DNA of 64,000 nucleotides from Alicyclobacillus tolerans (GTDB lineage Bacteria > Bacillota > Bacilli > Alicyclobacillales > Alicyclobacillaceae), in NCBI RefSeq assembly GCF_900142255.1, contig NZ_FRAF01000001.1, positions 62,001 through 126,000 of the forward strand. The letters are read 5' to 3'. Shown here in pieces: positions 28,132 to 37,204 of this stretch; the first letter of the stretch is position 1; the number at the start of each line of letters is the position of its first letter. The position numbers and the translations under genes are program-made. The notes below the pieces were generated by a model. That model worked only from the letters and a program-made list of their open reading frames with translations, did no database searches and had not been told where the DNA came from.

Positions 28132-28725
28132 TCATTTTACATATATTTCTCTTAGCTTTTCTTCAAGTGCGAAGGGTACCAAACCACAAAGCGGCAGTTT
28201 TTCAATTACACGCTGTCTAATCCACGTGGAAGAAACATCCACCAAAGGCATTCGCAGCAACGAATATTGAAAATGAGAGCTAGCTCGTCTTAATTCAGAA
28301 AAAACAGGCGTTAAATCATGTCCTTCCCGAGCAGCCACCAGAAAGTCTGTCATCGCCAAAACGGTTTCCCATTCTTTCCAAGTCTGTATATTCTCCAGAC
28401 TATCGGCTCCCATCAAAAAGCTGAACGAATACGCAGGATACTTGTCTCTCAGAACGCGTAAAGTATCCACTGTATAAGAAGGAGCGCGCAATGACTCCTC
28501 TATATCACAGATAGATAAGCCTGTCGATCGAGAAATCAATTGACGAATCATATCTTTTCGATCCGCCAAAGACGCCATAACCTGCCCCTGTTTATGCGGA
28601 GGAACTGGAGCGGGCATAAACCAAACGTCTGCCTCTGTCTGCTCGGCGGCAAGCGTAGCCATCAGCAGATGTCCAATGTGGGGCGGATCAAATGTACCAC
28701 CAAATAAAACAATCCGCTTTGACAT
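28132..28725 (-). CDS. nadD: nicotinate-nucleotide adenylyltransferase
   Basis: A 197-residue enzyme of NAD synthesis that joins nicotinate mononucleotide and ATP to form deamido-NAD. FGGTFDPPHIGHLLMA holds the (T/H)xGH nucleotidyltransferase motif, PAPVPPHK follows, and near the C-terminus VDVSSTWIRQR is the ISSTxIR signature. Its ATG overlaps the yhbY stop by one base (TAATG). Confidence 0.96.
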   Translation of the reverse strand: MSKRIVLFGGTFDPPHIGHLLMATLAAEQTEADVWFMPAPVPPHKQGQVMASLADRKDMIRQLISRSTGLSICDIEESLRAPSYTVDTLRVLRDKYPAYSFSFLMGADSLENIQTWKEWETVLAMTDFLVAAREGHDLTPVFSELRRASSHFQYSLLRMPLVDVSSTWIRQRVIEKLPLCGLVPFALEEKLREIYVK

Positions 28726-29024
28726 TAGTTCTTTGGCAACAGAATACGTTCTTTGTCAGATTTCCGATACAAGACAAACGTTCTGCCAATGACTTGCACT
28801 TTTTCCGATCCGGTCGCTTCCGCTATAGCATCTGCCGCCTCGTTCCGCTCAATAGGACTTGTTTCTAACAACGTGACTTTAACCAATTCGTGTGCCTCCA
28901 AAGCCATTTCCACTTGTTCTAGCACACCTGTGGTAATTCCACCTTTCCCTACTTGAACCACTGGTTTGTAGGATTGCGCAAGCGTTCTTAAAAACTTTAT
29001 CTGATTTTTTTCAAGCATTGACAA
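28725..29024 (-). CDS. yhbY: RNA-binding CRM-domain protein YhbY
   Basis: A 99-residue CRM-domain protein associated with pre-50S ribosomes. The GxxG RNA-binding loop is PVVQVGKGGITTGVLEQV. It starts with a helix (NQIKFLRTLAQSYKP) and ends QVIGRTFVLYRKSDKER. Operon member between aroE and nadD, 43 nt after aroE. Confidence 0.95.
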   Translation of the reverse strand: MSMLEKNQIKFLRTLAQSYKPVVQVGKGGITTGVLEQVEMALEAHELVKVTLLETSPIERNEAADAIAEATGSEKVQVIGRTFVLYRKSDKERILLPKN

Positions 29025-29067
29025 GACTCTCCTCTTTCCGCTTCAGTATAACATACGCAAAAAATCA

Positions 29068-29949
29068 TCATTTAGATGAACGACTATTGTCTGATAAAAG
29101 TGCTTGCCGCGCTGCTGTTTCCATTTCCAATAATGGTGCAGGAGCACTCAGCCAAAACTGCAAAGACTCCGCCCCTTGACCAGCCAACATAGTTACGCCA
29201 TCAAGAACTTTGGCTCCTTGCTTCTTGGCGTCCAGCAAAAACTTCGTTTGCAACGGACGATAGACAATATCTTGCACGATTTGTCCAGCATGAAGTCCAT
29301 CTATCTGTTCGAGTGGGCTTTCATCTATATTGGGCCACATCCCAACAGGCGTAGCATTAATAATCCATTCGTAACTGTCTAAATCTTGATGGCGATTGGC
29401 CCACGAAACGAAGTTTACTTCTAAATGACGAGAAAATGGGTGTATCCAGTTTACAGCTTTTCCAGAAGGAGAAGTAATTTGCACACGCGTTCCAGGTGCA
29501 TATTTCGCTAAAGCTGTTACAATCGCACGCGCAGCACCGCCTGCTCCAAGTAAAAGCACACGTTTCGTTTCCTGTATAGAAAAATCAGACTTTACCGAAG
29601 ACCACCAACCGTCGACATCCGTGTTATGACCTATCCATTGCATACCATCCCAAAGAAGTGTATTGACTGCTCCAGCTTTTTGAGCAATTTCAGTTCTTTC
29701 AGAAACCCTGGCAAAAACACTTTCTTTATGCGGAATGGTAACATTGAGTCCCAAGCATCCTGCAGCCGCCAAACCTTTTAGTGCATCTTCAAGTCGCTCC
29801 GGATGAACTGGATACGGAACATAATACGCCTTTATACTCATAGCGGTAAAAGCAGCTGACATCATTTGTGGAGAAACAGAGTGTGCTACTGGATAACCGA
29901 TGAGGCCAAATAGTCGAGCTGCTGAAGCATATTCTTGATTTTTGTTCAG
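29068..29949 (-). CDS. aroE: shikimate dehydrogenase, probable CTG start
   Basis: A 293-residue NADPH-dependent enzyme of the shikimate pathway that reduces 3-dehydroshikimate. The first ATG at 29865 would cut off the conserved N-terminus. Reading back in frame gives RLFGLIGYPVAHSVSPQMM, the substrate-binding SxS motif. No ATG, GTG or TTG lies between that and the upstream stop region, but a CTG at 29949 sits 6 nt after GAGGGAG and overlaps the yqeH stop as CTGA. Catalytic Lys and Asn are in GLNVTIPHKESV, and the NADP loop is LLLGAGGAARAI. I therefore infer translation from CTG. Confidence 0.9.
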   Translation of the reverse strand: MNKNQEYASAARLFGLIGYPVAHSVSPQMMSAAFTAMSIKAYYVPYPVHPERLEDALKGLAAAGCLGLNVTIPHKESVFARVSERTEIAQKAGAVNTLLWDGMQWIGHNTDVDGWWSSVKSDFSIQETKRVLLLGAGGAARAIVTALAKYAPGTRVQITSPSGKAVNWIHPFSRHLEVNFVSWANRHQDLDSYEWIINATPVGMWPNIDESPLEQIDGLHAGQIVQDIVYRPLQTKFLLDAKKQGAKVLDGVTMLAGQGAESLQFWLSAPAPLLEMETAARQALLSDNSRSSK

Positions 29950-31262
29950 TGGTCTCTCCCTCGTTTCAACGATCTGTTTCGAATCTCTGCCTTGTTCCTC
30001 GTATCTCTTCTTTGTGTTTGAATCCTTTCTGAGCGAAAAGTAGTTTCTGTTGCCGACGTAAAGGTTTTTTGACGATGTAGAGAAAGCTGGCTCCGCCTCT
30101 CAATGGGCAATCGGCTAATATCACCAATGAAACGGCGACGAATCGTGAGCGGCACACCTTCCGGCAACCAGAGAGTACCTTCAAAGCGGGATCCAAAAAG
30201 AGTAATCCATCCCAGCCCAGGCAACACCAAATCAACTCCATGCACATCCAAAACTTGAACATTGGATGAAAGCGCAGAAACTATACGACGTGTAGCCAAC
30301 TTGTGGGGGAGAAGCGAAGGATAATTCTCCTGACAATCCCGACAAGGAATTTTCAAAATTTCCTGATGCCGATGTTCTTGAATCTCTGGGGCTCTTTCCA
30401 ACTTGGTACGATGAACGGGCAACTCATTACTGACATAAAACACCACGGACTGCGGCGCACCCGATACAAAATCAAATCGTACTAACCCACCAAGAAAAAT
30501 CGTCTGAGCTGGCCTTAATTGATAAATTCTGGGCCGCAGTTGCGCACGCGGCACAGCAATCTTCAAACATTTCGGACACAGCCATTCGCTGATTCTTGTT
30601 CCTTGCAAAAGTCCTGGCGTATCCATAATTTGTTTTGTATTTCCTTCGATCTCAACTTTTTGGCCTACCATTCGCAAAGTAGTTCCTGGTACACGTGATG
30701 TAGTAAATACGGATTCTTCTCTTGAATTTCGAATCAGTCGATTGAGCAAAGTTGATTTGCCTACATTGGCTGTCCCTAAAGCATAAATAATAGATTCTGG
30801 GACTCGTGCCAAATGTTCTTTTATCTCTTTCATTCCTTTGCCAGTTTCTGCTGAAACAAAAAAGACGCCGTTCACTTGTACTCCCGTTTTTTCAACTTCT
30901 CTGCGAATCCAGTGCTCTAAACGTGCAGGTACTACTTCACGAGGCAAAAGATCGATTTTATTCACAACGAGATCAACCTCGCATGAACGTAAAATATCTG
31001 CAGCACCAGGTATCATAGAACCCGACAGATCGAATACATCCAACACATACAAAACTCGTCCAGGAACTTCCCGAATACGCGAAACTTCTTGTCGATAATC
31101 GTCTGCCCCCAACTGAACACGAATAAATTCACCGTAATGCCGAAGGCGAAAACAGCGTCGACAAAGTGGATTCTCACGCGTAAAGGCAGATGAAGTAACG
31201 TAACCGGGCGCATTTTCATCCTGAATTTGCAATTCTGCCCCACAGCCACTGCATATTTTCAT
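29946..31262 (-). CDS. yqeH: ribosome biogenesis GTPase YqeH
   Basis: A 438-residue circularly permuted GTPase needed for 30S assembly. An N-terminal zinc finger (CSGCGAEL with CRRCFRLRHY) precedes G4 (NKIDLLP) and G5 (VSAETGKG). G1 (GTANVGKSTLLNRL) and G3 (DTPGL) come after, which is the permuted order. The central treble-clef region has CPKC and CRDC. The last 58 residues are highly basic (many R and K) and make it about 70 residues longer than B. subtilis YqeH. It overlaps yqeG and aroE by 4 nt each. Confidence 0.95.
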   Translation of the reverse strand: MKICSGCGAELQIQDENAPGYVTSSAFTRENPLCRRCFRLRHYGEFIRVQLGADDYRQEVSRIREVPGRVLYVLDVFDLSGSMIPGAADILRSCEVDLVVNKIDLLPREVVPARLEHWIRREVEKTGVQVNGVFFVSAETGKGMKEIKEHLARVPESIIYALGTANVGKSTLLNRLIRNSREESVFTTSRVPGTTLRMVGQKVEIEGNTKQIMDTPGLLQGTRISEWLCPKCLKIAVPRAQLRPRIYQLRPAQTIFLGGLVRFDFVSGAPQSVVFYVSNELPVHRTKLERAPEIQEHRHQEILKIPCRDCQENYPSLLPHKLATRRIVSALSSNVQVLDVHGVDLVLPGLGWITLFGSRFEGTLWLPEGVPLTIRRRFIGDISRLPIERRSQLSLHRQKTFTSATETTFRSERIQTQRRDTRNKAEIRNRSLKRGRDH

Positions 31263-31795
31263 TCATGAAACTCCTTTTTTTGTACAGGTGATGAAAATCG
31301 AAATTTTCGGTGTAGCATGTAGAGAATCAGTTTTTCTACTTGACGATTGATCCGTGTTCCCCACCACTCACTTTTAGCTATAGGCAACACGAGAACGGTA
31401 TAGACGCCAGCTTTTCTACCACCATGTATATCCGTCAGCAACTGATCGCCAACCATCACAGTCTCCTCAGGCGAAGCGGAAAACTTGTTCATAGCTTCAT
31501 AGTAGGCAGCAGTCTGCGGCTTTCCCGCATCTGCAATGTAAGCCACACCAGCCCGTTTTGCAAATTCCCTCACCCTGGGTCCGCTATTATTTGAGAGAAT
31601 ACAAATCTCAAAACCATGTTTCCGTGCTAACTCAAGCCACTGCATCAATGGTTCTGGAAGATCAGGATGATTCCAAGGCACAAGCGTGTTATCGAGATCA
31701 AACAATAATAGTCGACGCCCATTTTTTCGTAGTTTGTCCAAATTTAATTCATAGACGGACGAAATCCATTCGTCCGGCTTGAAACTTTCTAACAG
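31259..31795 (-). CDS. yqeG: HAD-superfamily phosphatase YqeG, probable CTG start
   Basis: A 178-residue HAD phosphatase of subfamily IIIA; substrate unknown. LLLFDLDNTLVPW is motif I with the nucleophile Asp, CILSNNSG is motif II, and MVGDQLLTDIHGG carries the motif IV acid pair. Reading upstream in frame gives (CTG)LESFKPDEWISSVYELNLDKL, which aligns with B. subtilis MLKKFFLPDEF. The CTG at 31795 lies 8 nt after a perfect AAAGGAGG; no ATG, GTG or TTG is in range. A TTG at 31741 would delete this conserved part. First gene of the yqeG-yqeM operon. Confidence 0.9.
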   Translation of the reverse strand: MLESFKPDEWISSVYELNLDKLRKNGRRLLLFDLDNTLVPWNHPDLPEPLMQWLELARKHGFEICILSNNSGPRVREFAKRAGVAYIADAGKPQTAAYYEAMNKFSASPEETVMVGDQLLTDIHGGRKAGVYTVLVLPIAKSEWWGTRINRQVEKLILYMLHRKFRFSSPVQKKEFHE

Positions 31796-31824
31796 GAGAA
31801 AAACCTCCTTTATGAGAACAGAGT

Positions 31825-32532
31825 TTATTCGATCCTCGTCTTGCTCCCCCGCATCCGTTCATGCAATTTGGTCAAAGCTCGATGTTCAATTCGAGACACG
31901 TACGAACGGGAGATTCCTAATTCTTGTGCAATCTCTCTCTGAGTCCTCTCTTCTCCATACGGCAAACCATAGCGCTTGCAAAGCACTTCACGTTCACGCT
32001 CGGGCAAGGTTGGCATTAATTCGAACATTTTTTGTTTCTCCCAAGTGAGATCAACGTGGTCGACCACTGCATCTGGATCTGAGCCAAGCAAATCTGCAAT
32101 GGTCAATTCATTACCATCTTTGTCTGTTCCGATTGGATCCGAGAGATAAGCATCCTTTCTATGCCGTTTGACAGAACGTAAATGCATAAGAATCTCATTT
32201 TCAATACATCGAGCAGCATACGTGGCTAGTTTGGTTCCTTTACCCGAATGGTAACTTTCCACTGCTTTAATCAAACCAATTGTGCCTATGGAAATAAAAT
32301 CATCCGCGTCTTCTTGGCGCGTTGTAAATTTTTTTGCGACATGGGCAACCAAACGCAAATTGTGTTCAATTAACAGATTCCTTGCTTCTCCGTCACCATT
32401 TTCCATACGCCTAATGAACTCTGCCTCTTGCTCTGCAGAAAGGGGCTGGGGAAATGTATGATTCTTGACATGAGAAACAAACAGTGAGACATCTTTTAAA
32501 AGAAATGCCAGCAAAGCAATGACTCCCGGCAT
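31825..32532 (-). CDS. sigK: RNA polymerase sporulation sigma factor SigK (pro-form, uninterrupted)
   Basis: A 235-residue sigma-70 family factor for late mother-cell transcription. The N-terminus [20 protein letters not shown] is the hydrophobic pro-sequence that SpoIVFB cleaves, followed by [11 protein letters not shown] as in B. subtilis. Region 2 has [20 protein letters not shown] and [17 protein letters not shown]; region 4 has [20 protein letters not shown]. The ATG at 32532 follows GGAGGTGACCAT. Unlike B. subtilis there is no skin element splitting it. Confidence 0.96.
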   Translation of the reverse strand: MPGVIALLAFLLKDVSLFVSHVKNHTFPQPLSAEQEAEFIRRMENGDGEARNLLIEHNLRLVAHVAKKFTTRQEDADDFISIGTIGLIKAVESYHSGKGTKLATYAARCIENEILMHLRSVKRHRKDAYLSDPIGTDKDGNELTIADLLGSDPDAVVDHVDLTWEKQKMFELMPTLPEREREVLCKRYGLPYGEERTQREIAQELGISRSYVSRIEHRALTKLHERMRGSKTRIE

Positions 32533-32576
32533 ATGGTCACCTCCGCATTCGCTCACAGTGCAAGCTTATGCGAAAT

Positions 32577-32606
32577 GGACAATAAACCTGCCTGCTGGCA
32601 TTGTCC
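32577..32606. repeat. inverted repeat upstream of sigK
   Basis: GGACAAT (32577-32583) and ATTGTCC (32600-32606) flank an inner GCC/GGC stem. No T-tract follows, so it is not a clear terminator for mltG. An operator or mRNA structure in the sigK leader is possible. Confidence 0.4.
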
Positions 32607-32646
32607 TAACTAGCGTCAAGCTTTTCATGCAATGAATCCTTGTAGA

Positions 32647-33747
32647 CTACTGATGATGCTCCATATACTTCTGATAATTTTCTTGACTTTTTTTCTCGTT
32701 AGCTAATTGCTGAGCATATGTGCTAGCAAAATAAGAACCACCTGTACCATTAAATTTTGCGACATAATAATAATAATTGGTATGCGCCGGATGTATGGCA
32801 GCCTCAATGGATTCAATACCTGGATTGGCAATGGGACCAGGTGGTAACCCTTTATGAAGATAAGTATTGTAAGGACTAGGTGCATTTTCATCAGTTACCG
32901 TAAGCTGCTGTCGATAACCAAGAACATATTCCAGTGTAGCGTCAATTTGCAGAGGCATGCCTCGTTTGAGTCGGTTGTCGATCACGCTGGCTATTAAAGG
33001 CTTATCCGATTCCAAATAGGCTTCTTTCTCAATTAATGATGCTTCTGTAATAATCGCTGGCAACGTCTGTCCTTCTTTAATGATTTCTTGATACATGGCA
33101 GGTGTAACCACGCGTCCAAACTCCTGCAGCAATTCATTGACAATTTGATGCGCCGGCTCACCTTTATAAAAATCATAAGTATTCGGATACAGATATCCTT
33201 CTAAGTGTGTATGAACTTCCGGGTTATTCGGTATATAGCGCACAAACCATTCGGAATATTGACTTGAATTGGCTGCCTGCATGAATGCTTTTGCCGAACA
33301 TATCCCATCTTCCTGGAGTCGTTCAGCCATCTGGCGAGCCGTAAACCCTTCTGGAAAAGTAACTTTGACTACCTGCAATGTAATTTGGCCTTGTTCCAAT
33401 AGGGTCAAAATGCGCAAACTCCCCATAGAAGGAGCCAGTGCATATTGTCCTGCTTGAATATTCATATCTCGCTGAAATAGCCGTACATACCAAAGCAAGG
33501 CGGAAGCATTGCGAATCAAATGCAATTTTTCAAGTTGCAAGGCAACTTGAGACAGGCTCTCACCCTGTTTCACCTGAAAAAAAACTCTTTTCTGCGAGCT
33601 TGTCACCGTGACGGGGGCTAATTGTTCTCGCATCCAAATATAGCCTGCCAGCAATAAGACGAAAAGCAACAAGAAAATCATCCCCGCACGTCGTCGGTTT
33701 TTCTTCATATCCGCCAGTTGCAGTCGGGACGACAGATTCTTTTTCAC
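32647..33747 (-). CDS. mltG: endolytic murein transglycosylase MltG
   Basis: A 366-residue membrane-anchored enzyme that cuts nascent glycan strands and helps end peptidoglycan chains. A basic N-terminus (MKKNRRRAG) and one membrane segment (MIFLLLFVLLLAGYIW) are followed by a LysM-like region (FFQVKQGESLSQVALQLEKL). The YceG domain has the catalytic Glu in ASLIEKEA and ends in IDATLEYVLGYR and LPPGPIANPG. In B. subtilis yrzB lies between ruvX and mltG (yrrL); it is missing here. Confidence 0.94.
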   Translation of the reverse strand: MKKNLSSRLQLADMKKNRRRAGMIFLLLFVLLLAGYIWMREQLAPVTVTSSQKRVFFQVKQGESLSQVALQLEKLHLIRNASALLWYVRLFQRDMNIQAGQYALAPSMGSLRILTLLEQGQITLQVVKVTFPEGFTARQMAERLQEDGICSAKAFMQAANSSQYSEWFVRYIPNNPEVHTHLEGYLYPNTYDFYKGEPAHQIVNELLQEFGRVVTPAMYQEIIKEGQTLPAIITEASLIEKEAYLESDKPLIASVIDNRLKRGMPLQIDATLEYVLGYRQQLTVTDENAPSPYNTYLHKGLPPGPIANPGIESIEAAIHPAHTNYYYYVAKFNGTGGSYFASTYAQQLANEKKSQENYQKYMEHHQ

Positions 33748-33778
33748 TACATACTCTCCTTACCAGAGGTCAGTTCTG

Positions 33779-33796
33779 GAAGGTTGCAAAACCTTC
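33779..33796. repeat. short hairpin between mltG and ruvX
   Basis: GAAGGTT-GCAA-AACCTTC, a 7-bp stem with a tetraloop, in the 60-nt gap. No T-tract follows in the minus direction, so termination is doubtful. Confidence 0.4.
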
Positions 33797-33807
33797 TACA
33801 AAACGTA

Positions 33808-34227
33808 CTAAACGTTTCTTGACCGAAAATCTAGATATTGTTGCAGCAAAAGGGTGGCTGCCAAAGCGTCTACCACCTGGCGACGGCGTTTACGGCTGAT
33901 GTTGGCTTCCAACAAGGTCCTTTCAGCCGCTACAGTGGTTAACCGCTCATCGATATAGACGAGCGGGATTGACAGATTCTGTTCTAAAAGGTGGCCAAAC
34001 TGGCGCACCTTCTTGGTCCATTCACCTTCGCTGCCATTCATATTTCTAGGCAGGCCGAGCACAGCCGTCTCGACCTGCTCAGTATGGACAAGCTGGACAA
34101 TGGTGGAGATAGCTTCCTTGTCAGTAAGTTTTTGCAATACACTATGAGCTTGGGCAATCAAACCGCTTGGATCAGAGAGCGAAAGTCCAATCCGTTCTGT
34201 ACCATAATCAATCCCGAGTGCTCTCAT
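33808..34227 (-). CDS. ruvX: Holliday junction resolvase-like protein RuvX/YqgF
   Basis: A 139-residue RNase H-fold protein involved in 16S rRNA maturation or nucleic acid processing. It begins MRALGIDYGTERIGLSLSD with the first catalytic Asp, continues VLGLPRNMNGSEG and YIDERLTT with the Glu, and ends DALAATLLLQ with the last Asp. The ATG at 34227 follows GGAGATGGTTCAAG; a start at 34266 would lengthen the overlap with yrzL. It already overlaps yrzL by 20 nt. Confidence 0.94.
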   Translation of the reverse strand: MRALGIDYGTERIGLSLSDPSGLIAQAHSVLQKLTDKEAISTIVQLVHTEQVETAVLGLPRNMNGSEGEWTKKVRQFGHLLEQNLSIPLVYIDERLTTVAAERTLLEANISRKRRRQVVDALAATLLLQQYLDFRSRNV

Positions 34228-34483
34228 CTTGAACCATCTCCGCATACGCGCGCACCAATTCTTCAATCAAGTCATCTCGCTCCATGCGTCGAATAGCGTT
34301 GCGAGCGCCAAGATGGCTGGTGATATACGCAGGATCTCCCGAAATTAAATAACCAGATATTTGATATATTGGATTATACCCTTTTTCAATCAACGCTCGA
34401 TATGCCAACTGAAACGCCGAACGCGCCTCAGCGTTCACCCGTTTGGTGGGGAATCGCATGGTTTCATCCAATTGCCCGTCCAC
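34208..34483 (-). CDS. yrzL: IreB family regulatory phosphoprotein (YrzL)
   Basis: A 91-residue DUF965 protein. The family member IreB of Enterococcus is a target of the Ser/Thr kinase IreK and modulates cephalosporin resistance. Signature: EKGYNPIYQISGYLISGDPAYITSH and DLIEELVRAYAEM. GTG start at 34483 after GAGGTGTTGGTAG. Between alaS and ruvX as in B. subtilis. Confidence 0.93.
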   Translation of the reverse strand: MDGQLDETMRFPTKRVNAEARSAFQLAYRALIEKGYNPIYQISGYLISGDPAYITSHLGARNAIRRMERDDLIEELVRAYAEMVQDESTRD

Positions 34484-34564
34484 CTACCAACACCTCACTA
34501 CTCTTTAGCCCGACCAGCCCCCTCGTACTGATCAGCAGCAGGATTTGTCTAAGCAATTCGACTG

Positions 34565-37204
34565 TTAAGCGCGAATTCCCTTCATCTCCTCAAGGATTGA
34601 TGATACTTTAGACAATGCGGTACTTATCTTGCTCGCGTTCTTGCCGCCAGCCTGGGCAAAATCAGGACGCCCTCCACCAGAGCCTTCTGTAATTTGAGCT
34701 ACCGACTTGACAAGCTTACCAGCATGCACTCCCTGAGTTTGCAAATCCTTAGACACCGCTGCAACCCAATGCACTTTATCAGCGCCTTGTGCCGAAGCTA
34801 ATACAATCACATAGGAATCCATTTTTTCTTTAAGAGAATCCACCATTTGACGCAACGCTTCACCATCGCTATTTTCCACAGCCGCAGCTAACAGAGGTAG
34901 GCCAGCGACCTGTTTCACCACAGCCAATAAATCTTGCGCCTGATTTTGACTCAATTTTGCTCGAAGCGACTCCAGTTCACGTTCATCCTTGCGTTTCTCT
35001 TCGAGCATGCGCGAAACGCGATCGACCAATTCATGACGTCCTGCTTTTAACAGACTTGCAATATAATCCAATTGATTGGATTGACGTTTAAACTCTTCAT
35101 AAGCAGCCTTTCCAGTGACTGCCTCGATGCGGCGTACTCCTGAACCAATACCTGATTCACTCAGAATGATAAATTGACCAATAAGTCCTGTCCTTGCCAC
35201 ATGGCAACCACCGCACAGTTCAATACTGTCCAGCGCACTGACAACCCTTACACGCTGACCGTATTTTTCACCAAACAGAGCCATAGCTCCCTTGGCTTTA
35301 GCTGCTTCAATATCCATTTCCTCAATATGAACCATACCATCCGCTTGAATATCGCGGTTGACCAAATCTTGAACCATCTCTATTTCTTCAGCTGTCATAG
35401 CCCCGAAATGAGAAAAATCAAAGCGCAATCGATCGGGAGCTACTAGGGAACCTGCCTGCGCGACATGCGTTCCCAGCACGCGGCGTAGAGCCTTGTGCAG
35501 AAGATGCGTAGCTGTATGGTTTTTGACGGTTTCGCGCCGTCTCTCTTCATCGACCTGGGCAATTGCCAACTGACCTATCTGCAAACTGCCAGTCAACACC
35601 CGAACAGTATGCACATGCTGCCCATGCGGAGCTTTAGCTACCGCTACAACTTGTGCTGCACCTGTAGTTGTGGTAATGGTGCCTTCATCTGCCACCTGGC
35701 CGCCGCTTTCAGCATAAAAAGGTGTTACGCTGAGAAAGAGCAATCCTTCCATCCCAGCTTCCAACCGTTCAACACGCCTGCCATTGGCAAGCAAAGCAAA
35801 AACTGAACCTTCCGCTCGCAGAGTATGGTAACCTACAAATTGAGACGCTTCAGTAATTTGTTCGATCTCGGTTCGTTCGCTCTGCATACCCTCTGTTTGC
35901 TGACGTGCGTTACGTGCACGCTCGCGCTGTTCCTCTAGCAGAGCTTCAAACGCTGCACGGTTGACCGTTATGCCTCGTTCAGCTGCAATTTCTATCGTCA
36001 AATCAATTGGAAATCCAAACGTATCGTAGAGCATGAAAGCATCTTCTCCTGGCAGTTCTGTCTGTCCAGATGTTTCCAGTTGTTTCACTTTATCTGCCAG
36101 TAATGCTTCTCCTTCACTGAGTGTTTCAAGAAACCGCTCTTCTTCAGTGCGAATCACACGTATGATGAAGTCGAGCTTATCACGCACTTCAGGATAGTCC
36201 TCGCCCATAATGTCAGCTACAACGTTGGCCAATTGGTAAAGAAAAGGACGTTCAACCCCAAGTCTGCGGCCACTACGCACCGCTCGACGCAATAGCCTGC
36301 GGATGATGTACGAACGGCCTTCATTACCTGGCAGTACGCCATCAGCTATAGCAAAGGAAACGGTACGTACATGATCGGCAATAATTTTAAAATGCACATC
36401 TGCAGCATTATCAGATCCGTAAACACGATTGGCGATTTTACTCGTAGCGTCGAGAAGCGGTTTAAATAAATCCGTTTCAAAATTATTGGGAACTTGCTGC
36501 AATACAGATGCTAAGCGCTCCAGACCGCTGCCTGTATCTATATTTTTTTTCGGAAGCGGCGTATAGCTGCCGTCTGATTCCTTGTTGTACTGTGTAAAAA
36601 CAAGATTCCAAATTTCAAGAAAGCGATCACAATCACATCCAGGTTTACAATCGGGAGAGCCACAGCCAAATTCTTCACCGCGATCGTAAAAAATTTCTGA
36701 ACAAGGTCCACATGGTCCTTCGCCGATTTCCCAGAAGTTATCCTCCTCGCCACGATAAATTCGTTCCGTGGGCAGTCCTACAGTTTCATGCCAGACTGAA
36801 AAAGCTTCTTCATCTTCGACATGAATAGTGACTGATAATAATTGAGGATCGAGATCTAAATGTTGAGTTAGAAATTCCCAGGCCCATGTGATGGCTTCCG
36901 TTTTGAAATAGTCGCCAAAGGAAAAATTTCCGAGCATTTCAAAAAAAGTTTGATGACGTGCTGTTTTTCCGACTTCTTCAATGTCGTTGGTTCGAATGCA
37001 CTTTTGTGATGAAACAATACGTGGATTTTCTGGTATCTCTCTTCCATCGAAGTAGGGTTTGAGAGGAGCCATACCTGCGTTAATCCAAAGCAGTGTTGGG
37101 TCATCATAAGGCACTAAACTGGCGCTTGGCATCACCTGATGGCCGCGCTCCGCAAAAAACTGCTTGTACATTTGGCGAATGGTTTGCCCACTCAACGGCT
37201 TCAT
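34565..37204 (-). CDS. alaS: alanine--tRNA ligase
   Basis: An 879-residue class II synthetase. Catalytic core at the N-terminus (NAGMAPLKPYFDG, then FFEMLGNFSFGDYFKTEAI) is followed by a tRNA-binding region. The editing domain has zinc ligands HTATHLLH and CGGCH, and the C-terminal C-Ala domain has a glycine-rich SGGGRPDFAQAGG stretch. Full length. Expression is controlled by the T-box leader immediately upstream. Confidence 0.97.
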   Translation of the reverse strand: MKPLSGQTIRQMYKQFFAERGHQVMPSASLVPYDDPTLLWINAGMAPLKPYFDGREIPENPRIVSSQKCIRTNDIEEVGKTARHQTFFEMLGNFSFGDYFKTEAITWAWEFLTQHLDLDPQLLSVTIHVEDEEAFSVWHETVGLPTERIYRGEEDNFWEIGEGPCGPCSEIFYDRGEEFGCGSPDCKPGCDCDRFLEIWNLVFTQYNKESDGSYTPLPKKNIDTGSGLERLASVLQQVPNNFETDLFKPLLDATSKIANRVYGSDNAADVHFKIIADHVRTVSFAIADGVLPGNEGRSYIIRRLLRRAVRSGRRLGVERPFLYQLANVVADIMGEDYPEVRDKLDFIIRVIRTEEERFLETLSEGEALLADKVKQLETSGQTELPGEDAFMLYDTFGFPIDLTIEIAAERGITVNRAAFEALLEEQRERARNARQQTEGMQSERTEIEQITEASQFVGYHTLRAEGSVFALLANGRRVERLEAGMEGLLFLSVTPFYAESGGQVADEGTITTTTGAAQVVAVAKAPHGQHVHTVRVLTGSLQIGQLAIAQVDEERRRETVKNHTATHLLHKALRRVLGTHVAQAGSLVAPDRLRFDFSHFGAMTAEEIEMVQDLVNRDIQADGMVHIEEMDIEAAKAKGAMALFGEKYGQRVRVVSALDSIELCGGCHVARTGLIGQFIILSESGIGSGVRRIEAVTGKAAYEEFKRQSNQLDYIASLLKAGRHELVDRVSRMLEEKRKDERELESLRAKLSQNQAQDLLAVVKQVAGLPLLAAAVENSDGEALRQMVDSLKEKMDSYVIVLASAQGADKVHWVAAVSKDLQTQGVHAGKLVKSVAQITEGSGGGRPDFAQAGGKNASKISTALSKVSSILEEMKGIRA

